Positions 32,519-39,061 of a stretch of DNA of 39,061 nt are shown piece after piece. The notes beneath the pieces were generated by a model, which saw only the letters and a program-made list of their open reading frames with translations, ran no database searches and was not told the origin of the DNA. Origin of the DNA: an uncultured SAR324 cluster bacterium (GTDB taxonomy: Bacteria > SAR324 > NAC60-12); NCBI GenBank assembly GCA_902513935.1, contig CABXOR010000013.1:1-39061 (forward strand), in the 5' to 3' direction. Each line of letters begins with the position of its first letter. Position 1 is the stretch's first letter. The translations under genes and the position numbers were made by a program.

Positions 32519-34540
32519 ATGTCCATCTGGTCAATAGCATCTTTAAATCCGGTACAGCGGAAAATCGTTGAGCACAAAACAGGCCCAGCTCTAGTCATTG
32601 CCGGAGCGGGCAGTGGAAAAACCAGGGTGATTACTCACCGTGTAGCACAGCTGATTCATTCCGGAATTCCTGCGTCTTCCATTCTTTTGCTGACATTCAC
32701 CAACAAAGCCGCCAACGAAATGGCACGAAGAGTAGGCCGGGCTTTAAAGAATTCTACAGAACAGCAAAAGATTATTCATGGAACCTTCCACAGTGTGGGA
32801 AGCCGATTCCTCAGACGAAATGCTAAATTACTAAACTATAACAATAATTTCAGCATTCTGGATTCCTCAGATTCCAGAGACTTGATAAAAGCCTCACTTG
32901 CAGAAACAGTAGGGAAACCAGGCAAATATTTTCCAAAAGCTGCTGTTCTGCAAAACATGTTTTCATTGGCCTTCAATCGTTTTTGTACTCAAAAAATGAT
33001 TTTGGACCAGCCTTACCATGAACGTAGTTTTCACTTAGAGCAGCTTATTTCTGCAGATTTTCCCAATATTGAAGAAAACACAGAAACAATACTAAACATT
33101 CTAGCTGCCTACCGTCACAAGAAAAAACGCGGACAAGTGATGGACTTTGATGATCTGCTGGAAAACTGGCTGGAACTGCTCTTGCGGCATGGTGAAGGGC
33201 TCCCACTTTGCCAGCAAATTCAATACATCCTGGTAGACGAATATCAGGATACCAATCAGGTTCAAGCCAATATCTTATACCGGCTCTCAAGGCCGCACAA
33301 AAATTTAATGGTTGTCGGCGACGATGCTCAATCAATATACAGCTGGCGCGGCGCTGATTTTGGCAACATGCTTGAGTTTCCGGAACACTACCAGGCAGTC
33401 ACCTACAATATGGAGGAAAATTATCGTAGTTCTCCAGAAATATTAGATGCTGCCAACCGAAGTATTAATTATAACACACGTCAGTTTGAAAAGAACCTTT
33501 TTAGTTCTTTAGCTGAAGGAGAAAAACCCCTCGTACATCATGTTTGGGCTTCTCAGGATGAAGCTGAACTGGTACTGGAGAAAATACTCAGTTTCCGGGA
33601 TGAAGATTTTTCTTTGAACGGAATGAGTGTGCTTTACCGAAATCATGTACAGTCTGCAGCACTTCAGCTAGTGCTGACACATGCAGGTATTCCGTTTGTT
33701 GTTCATTCAGGAGTTAAATTTTTTGAACAATCTCATATCAAAGATGTTACGGCTTTTCTCAAAGTACTTTTTAATCCTCTTGATGAAATAGCGTGGATGC
33801 GTCTGCTTAGGCTTCTTCCCGGGATTGGCAACACTACTGCACACCGGATTTTCATGGTATTCCAGAGTCAACAGGCAGTCCGTCTTACTAAAGACAATGT
33901 TGAACTGCAAAAACTGATTCCTAAAAAGGCCCTTGAGAGCTGGAATGTTCTGCTGGAAATTTTTCAACAAATGCTGGAGGAAAGTGTAACTCCTTCTCAC
34001 ATGATAGGATTACTGTACAAGAGCTATTACCGCGAGGTGCTTTTCAGCAGTTTTGAAAATGCCCCTCAGCGTGAAACAGATATTCGTTATCTTGAAGAAT
34101 TTGCTGGTAATTATAATAAATTGGAAGCATTATTAAATGAGTTATCTTTGGTTGGTTCTAGCATTATCACTGATCATGAAGCCGAACAACAAGATAATCA
34201 GGATACTCTCACTCTGACCACCATCCACCAGGCTAAAGGTCTGGAATGGAAGGTGGTATTCATAATTGGACTTACAGAAGGATTGTTTCCTCACCAACGA
34301 AGTTTGGGAACAGAAGAACAAATTGAAGAAGAGCGACGCCTGTTTTATGTTGCAATGACACGTGCAAAACGACACTTGCTCATAACAGCACCGGTGGTTT
34401 CGTCAGGTTATTCCGGAGGAATCAGTAAGCGCTCCCGTTTTATCTACGAACTCGCAGAAGAAACAATCAACACCGAAATTCATACCCGTGACCAGTATTC
34501 TTATGGAAGCCGGGGGGGGCAAACTCAATTTTATTTTTAA
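32519..34540 (+). CDS. uvrD: UvrD/PcrA/Rep superfamily 1 DNA helicase
   Basis: A 3'-5' DNA helicase for repair and replication restart. At 673 aa it is near the length of Rep/PcrA enzymes. Motifs in order are the Q-motif LNPVQRKIV, Walker A AGAGSGKTRVITHRV, Ia LLTFTNKAANEMARR, Walker B/II VDEYQDTNQVQ, III VGDDAQSIYSWRGAD, IV ENYRSS, V TIHQAKGLEWKVV and VI FYVAMTRAKRHL. Whether it is best called UvrD, PcrA or Rep cannot be settled. Its stop is 5 bases from the convergent msrA stop. Confidence 0.94.
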   Translation: MSIWSIASLNPVQRKIVEHKTGPALVIAGAGSGKTRVITHRVAQLIHSGIPASSILLLTFTNKAANEMARRVGRALKNSTEQQKIIHGTFHSVGSRFLRRNAKLLNYNNNFSILDSSDSRDLIKASLAETVGKPGKYFPKAAVLQNMFSLAFNRFCTQKMILDQPYHERSFHLEQLISADFPNIEENTETILNILAAYRHKKKRGQVMDFDDLLENWLELLLRHGEGLPLCQQIQYILVDEYQDTNQVQANILYRLSRPHKNLMVVGDDAQSIYSWRGADFGNMLEFPEHYQAVTYNMEENYRSSPEILDAANRSINYNTRQFEKNLFSSLAEGEKPLVHHVWASQDEAELVLEKILSFRDEDFSLNGMSVLYRNHVQSAALQLVLTHAGIPFVVHSGVKFFEQSHIKDVTAFLKVLFNPLDEIAWMRLLRLLPGIGNTTAHRIFMVFQSQQAVRLTKDNVELQKLIPKKALESWNVLLEIFQQMLEESVTPSHMIGLLYKSYYREVLFSSFENAPQRETDIRYLEEFAGNYNKLEALLNELSLVGSSIITDHEAEQQDNQDTLTLTTIHQAKGLEWKVVFIIGLTEGLFPHQRSLGTEEQIEEERRLFYVAMTRAKRHLLITAPVVSSGYSGGISKRSRFIYELAEETINTEIHTRDQYSYGSRGGQTQFYF

Positions 34541-34545
34541 TAGAA

Positions 34546-35064
34546 CTATTCCAAATTTAACTTCGCGAGTTTAGGACGAATTACGTAGGTGCAATAATCG
34601 GCATTTGAGTTATTACTGTAATAATCTTGGTGGTAATCTTCTGCAGGATAGAATTCCGGCAATGTTGCAATTTCAGTAACAATTGGAGCATCAAACATTC
34701 CAGATTTTTCAGCATCTTTTTTAGATTCGTTTGCTGTAGTTTTTTGTGCCTCATTTTCATAGAAAATAACGGAGCGGTACTGTGTCCCAATGTCTCCTCC
34801 CTGACGGTTAAGAGTTGTAGGATCGTGACAACGCCAAAACCAGTCCAGCAATGTTTCGTAGCTCGTTTTCTTTGGATCAAAATCAATTTGAATCACCTCT
34901 GCATGTTTTGTGTTTCCAGTACTTACCTGTTCATAAGTTGGATTTAGTTTTGTTCCTCCTGCATAGCCCGGAGCAACAGATTTGACTCCTTCCAGTTTGG
35001 AGTAGACTGCTTCCAAACACCAAAAACAGCCACCTCCCAGCGTTGCTAATTCTAATTTTTCCAT
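34546..35064 (-). CDS. msrA: Peptide-methionine (S)-S-oxide reductase
   Basis: Repairs oxidised methionine in proteins. The 172 aa product has the catalytic cysteine in GGGCFWCLEAVYSKLEGV, the Glu/Tyr substrate pocket and a C-terminal NADYCTYVIRPKL segment with a likely recycling cysteine. GNTKHAEVIQIDFDP and FWRCHDPTTLNRQGGDIGTQYRS are family blocks. The start overlaps the end of recO by 13 bases, so the pair is probably translationally coupled. Confidence 0.95.
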   Translation of the reverse strand: MEKLELATLGGGCFWCLEAVYSKLEGVKSVAPGYAGGTKLNPTYEQVSTGNTKHAEVIQIDFDPKKTSYETLLDWFWRCHDPTTLNRQGGDIGTQYRSVIFYENEAQKTTANESKKDAEKSGMFDAPIVTEIATLPEFYPAEDYHQDYYSNNSNADYCTYVIRPKLAKLNLE

Positions 35065-35849
35065 AAATTCTCCTTCAAAAGTGCGTGTGACTTGAGGTTT
35101 CGGCCAAAAAAATGCCTGAAGTATACAAAAAGCGCATGATCCAGTTCCTCTAAATTATTTTTGGTTGGACGAAAAACAGAATCACTTTGTTTTGCATTTT
35201 GCCGTACATGCAAAAAGGCTAAGCTTCCTGGATGCAAGGCAGCCGAGTAAGAGTTAGGAATACAGCATCTTGGACAGCGAACACCTCCCGAGCTTGCGTC
35301 CAACTGGTACGGAACTGAAAATTTTGGAGCAGGATTTAGCCCGGATCTTTCCTGCCAAAGTTCGCCGCCGCACTGAAAACAAATTTCCAGATTTGGAGTG
35401 ATTCCAAGTAATTTCAGAAGCCGTATTTCAAAATTTAATTTTATTTCAGTGTCAGTTTGAGACTCTGAGAGCAGAGACATTGTATTCTTCAGTAAATCAA
35501 AATATTCATGAGAACCTAATTCAGGAATTTCACATTGAAGCAACAATTCCGAAAAGTAAATTGCGTGTAGAAACTTTGAATAATTTTTTCGGACAAGAGG
35601 AAAGCTTTCCTGCAATTCGCATTTCCGGATTCTAACCAAATCCATGTTCGGTTTTTCAGAAAACTCAAAATGGTTAAGAACAAACAATTCTGCTTTTGCA
35701 GCATTTCCCGACCTCAAACTTTTTCCGCCATGAAGAATTCCTGCTTTCTTCCCTGCCTTGGTCGTCAGGAAAGTCAAAATACAATCCTTTTCCTTAAAAT
35801 CCATTGTTTTGAGAACAATTCCATCTGTCTCAATTACTTTCATACTCAA
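35052..35849 (-). CDS. recO: DNA repair protein RecO
   Basis: RecO loads RecA onto SSB-coated gaps together with RecR. The 265 aa protein has the N-terminal OB fold (IVLKTMDFKEKDCILTFLT), helical core around ELLLQCEIPELGSHEYFDLL, and a zinc-binding four-cysteine motif (CFQCGG about residues 155-160; CPRC about 193-196). Lengths and domain order are normal. It overlaps msrA and is 1 base from the upstream LapA-TPR gene, so the three are likely one operon. Confidence 0.92.
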   Translation of the reverse strand: MSMKVIETDGIVLKTMDFKEKDCILTFLTTKAGKKAGILHGGKSLRSGNAAKAELFVLNHFEFSEKPNMDLVRIRKCELQESFPLVRKNYSKFLHAIYFSELLLQCEIPELGSHEYFDLLKNTMSLLSESQTDTEIKLNFEIRLLKLLGITPNLEICFQCGGELWQERSGLNPAPKFSVPYQLDASSGGVRCPRCCIPNSYSAALHPGSLAFLHVRQNAKQSDSVFRPTKNNLEELDHALFVYFRHFFGRNLKSHALLKENLWKN

Positions 35850-35850
35850 A

Positions 35851-37110
35851 TTATTCCAGTATTTTAGCTTCCCTCAGCAAAGACTTTGCATCCTGCAGTG
35901 CATCTTCAGAACGTTCCTGGCGGACTGCAATTAAATAGCGGAGTGCATGGTAAAGATCACTCCAAACTTCAGTCATCTGCTGCCCTTTGTCTTCTGATCC
36001 AAGAATTGACATAGGGATCTTTGTTGAACCTGCAGGAAGTTTCACTTTATCTAGAACTTTCGATACTTCATCCAGCCGATCACATTGGTATAGCAGCTTT
36101 GCAAAAAGAAGTGAAGATGGAACTGAGCGCTGACGTGAATTGTGCAGTTTGCCGACCATTTCCAAAATTTGCTCGTCAGTTCCACTTTCCCGATAAACCT
36201 CCTCTAATATCTCCAGCAATTCTGGAAAAGCGGTCCGCTCAAAAGCTTCTTTAAGGACTCGTGCAGCTTCCAAAAACATACCTGATTTTTGGAGTTGTGC
36301 TGCTTCACCGATAGCTTCCAAAGGCTTATCATTTTTTTTATCCCTCTTTTGAGGAAGGTAGCGAAAAGACCAGTTACTCAAACACTTTGGGTCTTGACGG
36401 AGTGCTTTTTGTAAATGATCTTCGTGTGTCATTGAAATATTTTTTGTTATCAGGCTGCCGCTGAATTTTTTCAGCAATACCCTTTCCTGACCAATACAGC
36501 CAACCCAGTCCTGTCTTGTAATATAAAATTGTCTTAGTCCTTCCAATGCATCCGGATGATCAGGAGTTATCCGGAGGATTTCATGACTTAACCTCTCTGC
36601 CAGATCCCATTCACTGACCTCACAGGCAAGTTTCAAATATGGCAGTAATACCTGCAAATTACCCTGATATTTGGTACGCAGTTCAGCATATTTTTTTAGC
36701 ATTTCATCTGCGCTTTTTTCATAACGCAGTTGTTCAATGTACTGCACTCTGATCGACAACGGAGTTTCTTGATTGAGTAATTTTTTATAGCTTTTACTTA
36801 CTTGTTTTGGATCCCGGAGCAAAGAGGCATCCTCAAAATTTTGTGTTATCTGTTGCTTTTTGTTGTCTTTATACCGGGAAAATCTACCAAGGAAACTCTG
36901 TACAAAACGCTGAGGATGTGAAATAAACTGCCAAATCTCAGTCAGCACCCATCCTGCGACAAAGGAACCGGCAATCACCATCCACACTGATAATTGGATT
37001 GAAAAGTTCCCGAAAAAGTTCAAGGAAACATTGTGGCTGTTTTGTGTTGCAAAATAACCCATGCTGCCCAAAAGCAATAATACGACTGCAATTAAAATTA
37101 AACGTTTCAT
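35851..37110 (-). CDS. LapA-domain membrane protein fused to TPR repeats (LapB-like)
   Basis: 419 aa. The N-terminus has the two-helix LapA (DUF1049) hairpin: MKRLILIAVVLLLLGSMGYF, then ATQNSHNVSLNFF and VWMVIAGSFVAGWVLTE. It is followed by a basic cytoplasmic loop and tetratricopeptide-like helices (about residues 110-419, e.g. AERLSHEILRITPDHPDALE). In E. coli LapA and LapB are separate proteins that control LpxC turnover and LPS synthesis. Here the two appear joined. I see no rubredoxin-like CxxC pair at the C-terminus, which LapB normally has. That makes an exact LapB role less certain. Confidence 0.75.
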   Translation of the reverse strand: MKRLILIAVVLLLLGSMGYFATQNSHNVSLNFFGNFSIQLSVWMVIAGSFVAGWVLTEIWQFISHPQRFVQSFLGRFSRYKDNKKQQITQNFEDASLLRDPKQVSKSYKKLLNQETPLSIRVQYIEQLRYEKSADEMLKKYAELRTKYQGNLQVLLPYLKLACEVSEWDLAERLSHEILRITPDHPDALEGLRQFYITRQDWVGCIGQERVLLKKFSGSLITKNISMTHEDHLQKALRQDPKCLSNWSFRYLPQKRDKKNDKPLEAIGEAAQLQKSGMFLEAARVLKEAFERTAFPELLEILEEVYRESGTDEQILEMVGKLHNSRQRSVPSSLLFAKLLYQCDRLDEVSKVLDKVKLPAGSTKIPMSILGSEDKGQQMTEVWSDLYHALRYLIAVRQERSEDALQDAKSLLREAKILE

Positions 37111-37504
37111 AGTTTCGTTTTAAAATATGAAAAACATAAATTAAGTTTTATTATGCTTTGACATGACAAGAACAACTAATACTATGAAATAACAGGATAT
37201 ATTCTGTTTATCTTGCTCTTAATTTTTGTTACTATACCGTTATTTGATACTATTTTGTTACTCATTATTCTAATATGACAAACAAGAATAGATTATACGT
37301 AAGCAAGAGAAATCACAAGGGGCTGAATGAGTGTAAAACTAAGAATAAAAAAACCTAGCAGGTGGGGAAAAAAGGTTTGTATTTGGACACCCACCACAGC
37401 GGTCAAAAGCACTATAATTTTTTGAAACTGTATCTTGAAAAAGGGAATTCCAACAGGATTGTAGCTACCCACCGTGAAACGTTGGAATTTGCCACGCAAA
37501 CTAA
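37111..37504. other. AT-rich gap with a possible remnant open stretch
   Basis: No intact gene. From 37359 an open stretch of about 51 codons reads through LDTHHSGQKHYNFLKLYLEK and RIVATHRETLEFA to a TAG at 37515-37517. This faintly recalls the last barrel strands of proline dehydrogenases (L..LL..G...iATHde.LI), but the match is weak. TTGACA (37162-37167)-16-TACTAT is a weak promoter candidate. Confidence 0.3.
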
Positions 37505-37777
37505 TCTTACGGCGTAGATACAGAAAAGGTTGAACTTTCCTGTATCTTTACTGAGAGGAAAATCGAAAGAGCATAAGACAACCTGCTTCTCGTCACCGAA
37601 CGGATACCAAATGATGGACTTTTTAACTCGTTGAATGGCGATTCAGAAAGATTAAGCAATGCAGGAATAAAAACACTTAAATGCATTGGGGACTCTTTTG
37701 CTCCTGCAACCATCGCTGCTGCAGTTTATTCCGATCACCTTGCAGCAAGAGAACTCCAAACTGAACCGCAAGAATAA
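37505..37777 (+). pseudogene. C-terminal remnant of a TMADH/dienoyl-CoA-reductase-like flavoprotein
   Basis: About 90 codons translate to VELSCIFTERKIERA, an in-frame TAA at 37574-37576, then DNLLLVTERIPNDGLFNSL and LKCIGDSFAPATIAAAVYS followed by DHLAAREL. This is the usual end of the FAD/NAD-binding half of trimethylamine dehydrogenase-type OYE proteins (..vVlVT.R.PND.Ly..L....v..IGDc.aP..Ia.Av..GH..AREl). The flavin domain is gone and the frame is interrupted, so this is a dead 3' fragment. It is unrelated in position to the intact OYE gene at 1729, which lacks this half. Confidence 0.65.
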
Positions 37778-38225
37778 GTTCTATTTCTACGGGAGTGTAT
37801 TCAGATTTGACGTGTTCAGAAAAAGTTAAAAAATAGAGGGGTCCACTTGGCTCAATCAACTACATTTAATTCTGATATTTATTGCTCTCGCAACCACAAA
37901 GCGAGGGCATACTATAAAGGGGTTTTTACTTGAAGGGCGTCTGACTGTGAAGAATTAATGGGGGTAGTTGATGTGTTTTATTATGAGTTTGTTATACTTT
38001 TGAATTTATTCGATGTCCCTGTAGTCCTTCAAATCCAAGTGATTCTATTTTAACAATATATTTTCTGTTTTTTTCGTGTAGTGTTTTTTATTGCTATGAA
38101 TAATCATCTAGAATATAGTATGCCATTATTCCATAATTACTTTTATCGAACTTTCTATGAATGTGAGTTTGTTTAAAATATTTCACAAAATGACCGATTT
38201 GAATAAGATATAAATATAATTAAAT
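37778..38225. other. Gene-poor AT-rich interval
   Basis: I see no gene. A GCTCTCGC-aaccacaaa-GCGAGGGC hairpin (37884-37908, one G-T pair) is present without a U-tract. At 37939-37958 lies a GTCTGACTGTGAAGAATTAA motif that is shared with 38641-38660 and 23791-23810. Confidence 0.4.
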
Positions 38226-38260
38226 AATTAATAATTAATAGTTAATAGTTAATAGTTAAA
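38226..38260. repeat. Heptanucleotide tandem repeat
   Basis: Five consecutive 7-bp units: AATTAAT twice, AGTTAAT twice and AGTTAAA. This is a microsatellite in non-coding DNA upstream of the lipoprotein promoter. Unit changes are consistent with slippage and drift. Confidence 0.85.
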
Positions 38261-38311
38261 TATATTTAATCCAAAAATGTTACATGAAATTAATAATTTT
38301 ATAAAAAATGT

Positions 38312-38340
38312 TTGCATAGCTTTGCGATTTAACATATAAT
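38312..38340 (+). promoter_or_regulatory. Candidate promoter for the small lipoprotein
   Basis: A perfect TATAAT (38335-38340) with a TTGCAT -35 (38312-38317) at 17 bases lies 86 bases before the lipoprotein ATG. Confidence 0.5.
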
Positions 38341-38426
38341 TTATCAAATAATATCAAATGCAGTAATGGTTTTAGGCTGCATCATTAAATAAGCAAATAT
38401 ATTGCTCGTGGAAAGGAAAAGAACAA

Positions 38427-38624
38427 ATGCAAAAAAAAGTATTGAGTTACTTTATAATAATAATAGTATTAATTATCACTGGATGCACTTCAAGTTCCGG
38501 CAATAGAGGAAATGTTGGTCAATTTGGGTCTTGGGCAAAAAATTCCCCATCTTTCAGTAAACCATCAATTTGGCAATGTGCGTGGGGGGAAGAGAATCGG
38601 TACCAAAACAAGCAATGTGATTAA
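38427..38624 (+). CDS. Small predicted lipoprotein of unknown function
   Basis: 65 aa starting at ATG 38427, preceded by GAAAGGAAAAG. A lipoprotein signal peptide is clear: MQKK, hydrophobic run, and lipobox LIITGC, giving a lipid-modified Cys near residue 20. The mature part is about 45 residues, rich in Ser, Asn and Gly, with a Cys pair (WQCAWGEENRYQNKQCD) that could form a disulfide. I do not recognise a family. A truncated protein is possible. Its own promoter supports expression. Confidence 0.6.
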   Translation: MQKKVLSYFIIIIVLIITGCTSSSGNRGNVGQFGSWAKNSPSFSKPSIWQCAWGEENRYQNKQCD

Positions 38625-38705
38625 AATACTGGGCCACAAGGTCTGACTCTGAAAAATTAGTGGTAGTTACTCACAGTAGATGATGGGGTTGGTTTTAAGT
38701 GGAGT

Positions 38706-38984
38706 TTATTTTACTTTCAATTCCCATTTCGCCCACTTACCAATGAGGTTCCTATCTATTTCATATGTCGTTCCGTTCCAAAAGTTCCCATTCTTGTATT
38801 CCCCAACATACTTGTCTCCATCAAAAGATGTGAATACCCCCTAACCATTAAATTCCCCTTCCTTGTATTCCCCAACATACTTGTCTCCATCAAAAGATGT
38901 GACTGACCTTGCGAGGGGAATAAGTGTTTGAAGTGGGGATTGAAGGGTATCATCTGAATTGTACTTCAGAATGAAGAGAGAGAT
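38706..38984 (-). pseudogene. Broken MORN-repeat protein gene
   Basis: On the minus strand the frame that ends at the TAA at 38706-38708 contains two MORN repeats, SFDGDKYVGEYKEGEFNG and SFDGDKYVGEYKNGNFWNG, then a tail ending WAKWELKVK. An in-frame TAG at 38841-38843 replaces a residue right after the first repeat, and no start codon lies before the next upstream stop near 38985. MORN repeats often bind membranes or scaffolds. This copy is inactive unless the TAG is read through. Confidence 0.6.
38791..38906. repeat. Two 69-bp tandem units encoding MORN repeats
   Basis: A block of about 45 bases is nearly identical in two copies, offset by 69 bases (TTGTATTCCCCAACATACTT at both 38794 and 38863). 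The 23-codon period is that of a MORN repeat. It indicates recent unit duplication within the broken gene. Confidence 0.8.
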
Positions 38985-39061
38985 TCAGTCGAGTATTCGA
39001 GTCACGCCTATGCCGAAGTCACTCCACTTTTCTATCTGTCAATAATTACAAGTACTATCAA

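Noticed and set aside
37884..37908. Hairpin as an intrinsic terminator
   Set aside because: No uridine run follows and no gene ends nearby.
1..39061. CRISPR array, rRNA or tRNA genes, intact transposases
   Set aside because: No spaced direct repeats, cloverleaf-like segments or DDE/HUH transposase frames were found on either strand by eye.

Overview
The window reads as chromosome from a Gram-negative bacterium of roughly 40-45% GC by eye. It carries an LptF/LptG-family permease, MreC/MreD/PBP2, an outer-membrane-like barrel protein and an NtrC-type sigma54 activator. The mix would fit a marine delta-like or SAR324-type proteobacterium, but I cannot prove taxonomy from the sequence.

Left flank (1-9460), all on +: a sigma54 response regulator cut by the window edge, hisE, an Old Yellow Enzyme-like oxidoreductase, a RidA protein, homoserine dehydrogenase, then mreC-mreD-mrdA (cell shape), maf and a secreted barrel-like protein. 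Many of these genes overlap by 4 bases or are tightly packed.

Centre (about 9470-23600): a purine/ureide catabolism island. It holds a PuuE-type allantoinase, a complete PotABCD-like ABC importer with a Tat-exported binding protein, an Asp/Glu/hydantoin (allantoin) racemase, (S)-ureidoglycine aminohydrolase, an aspartate-carbamoyltransferase-like protein that lacks the aspartate-binding motif, an L-asparaginase-like protein that seems to start at AUC, a carbamate kinase, an HpcH/HpaI (DUF6986-like) aldolase and a convergent NCS2 xanthine/uracil permease. Read as a pathway: ureide uptake, racemisation and ring opening, ureidoglycine deamination, then, by inference, phosphorolysis of oxalurate to oxamate and carbamoyl phosphate, ATP from carbamate kinase, and hydrolysis of oxamate by the asparaginase-like enzyme. 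The allantoate-hydrolysing and ureidoglycolate-oxidising steps are not in the window.

The front of the island is littered with headless gene remnants. There are two C-terminal tails of the same GntR/FCD regulator on either side of the allantoinase, a tail of an amino-acid ABC permease, a tail of a second racemase, a second tail of the ABC ATPase just behind the intact gene, and a possible cytochrome-c-like tail. All keep the 3' end and lack the 5' end, which points to repeated homologous replacement or deletion at this locus.

Right flank (23830-37110): housekeeping and mixed genes on both strands: a PolB-type exonuclease, glycosyltransferase, class I glutamine amidotransferase, psuG, a large acidic pseudo-receiver protein, an LptG-like permease, ftsY, a UvrD/PcrA helicase, msrA, recO and a LapA-TPR fusion. 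The last 1.9 kb is AT-rich and gene-poor. It holds a decayed tail of a TMADH-like flavoprotein, a 7-bp tandem repeat, a small lipoprotein and a broken MORN-repeat gene.
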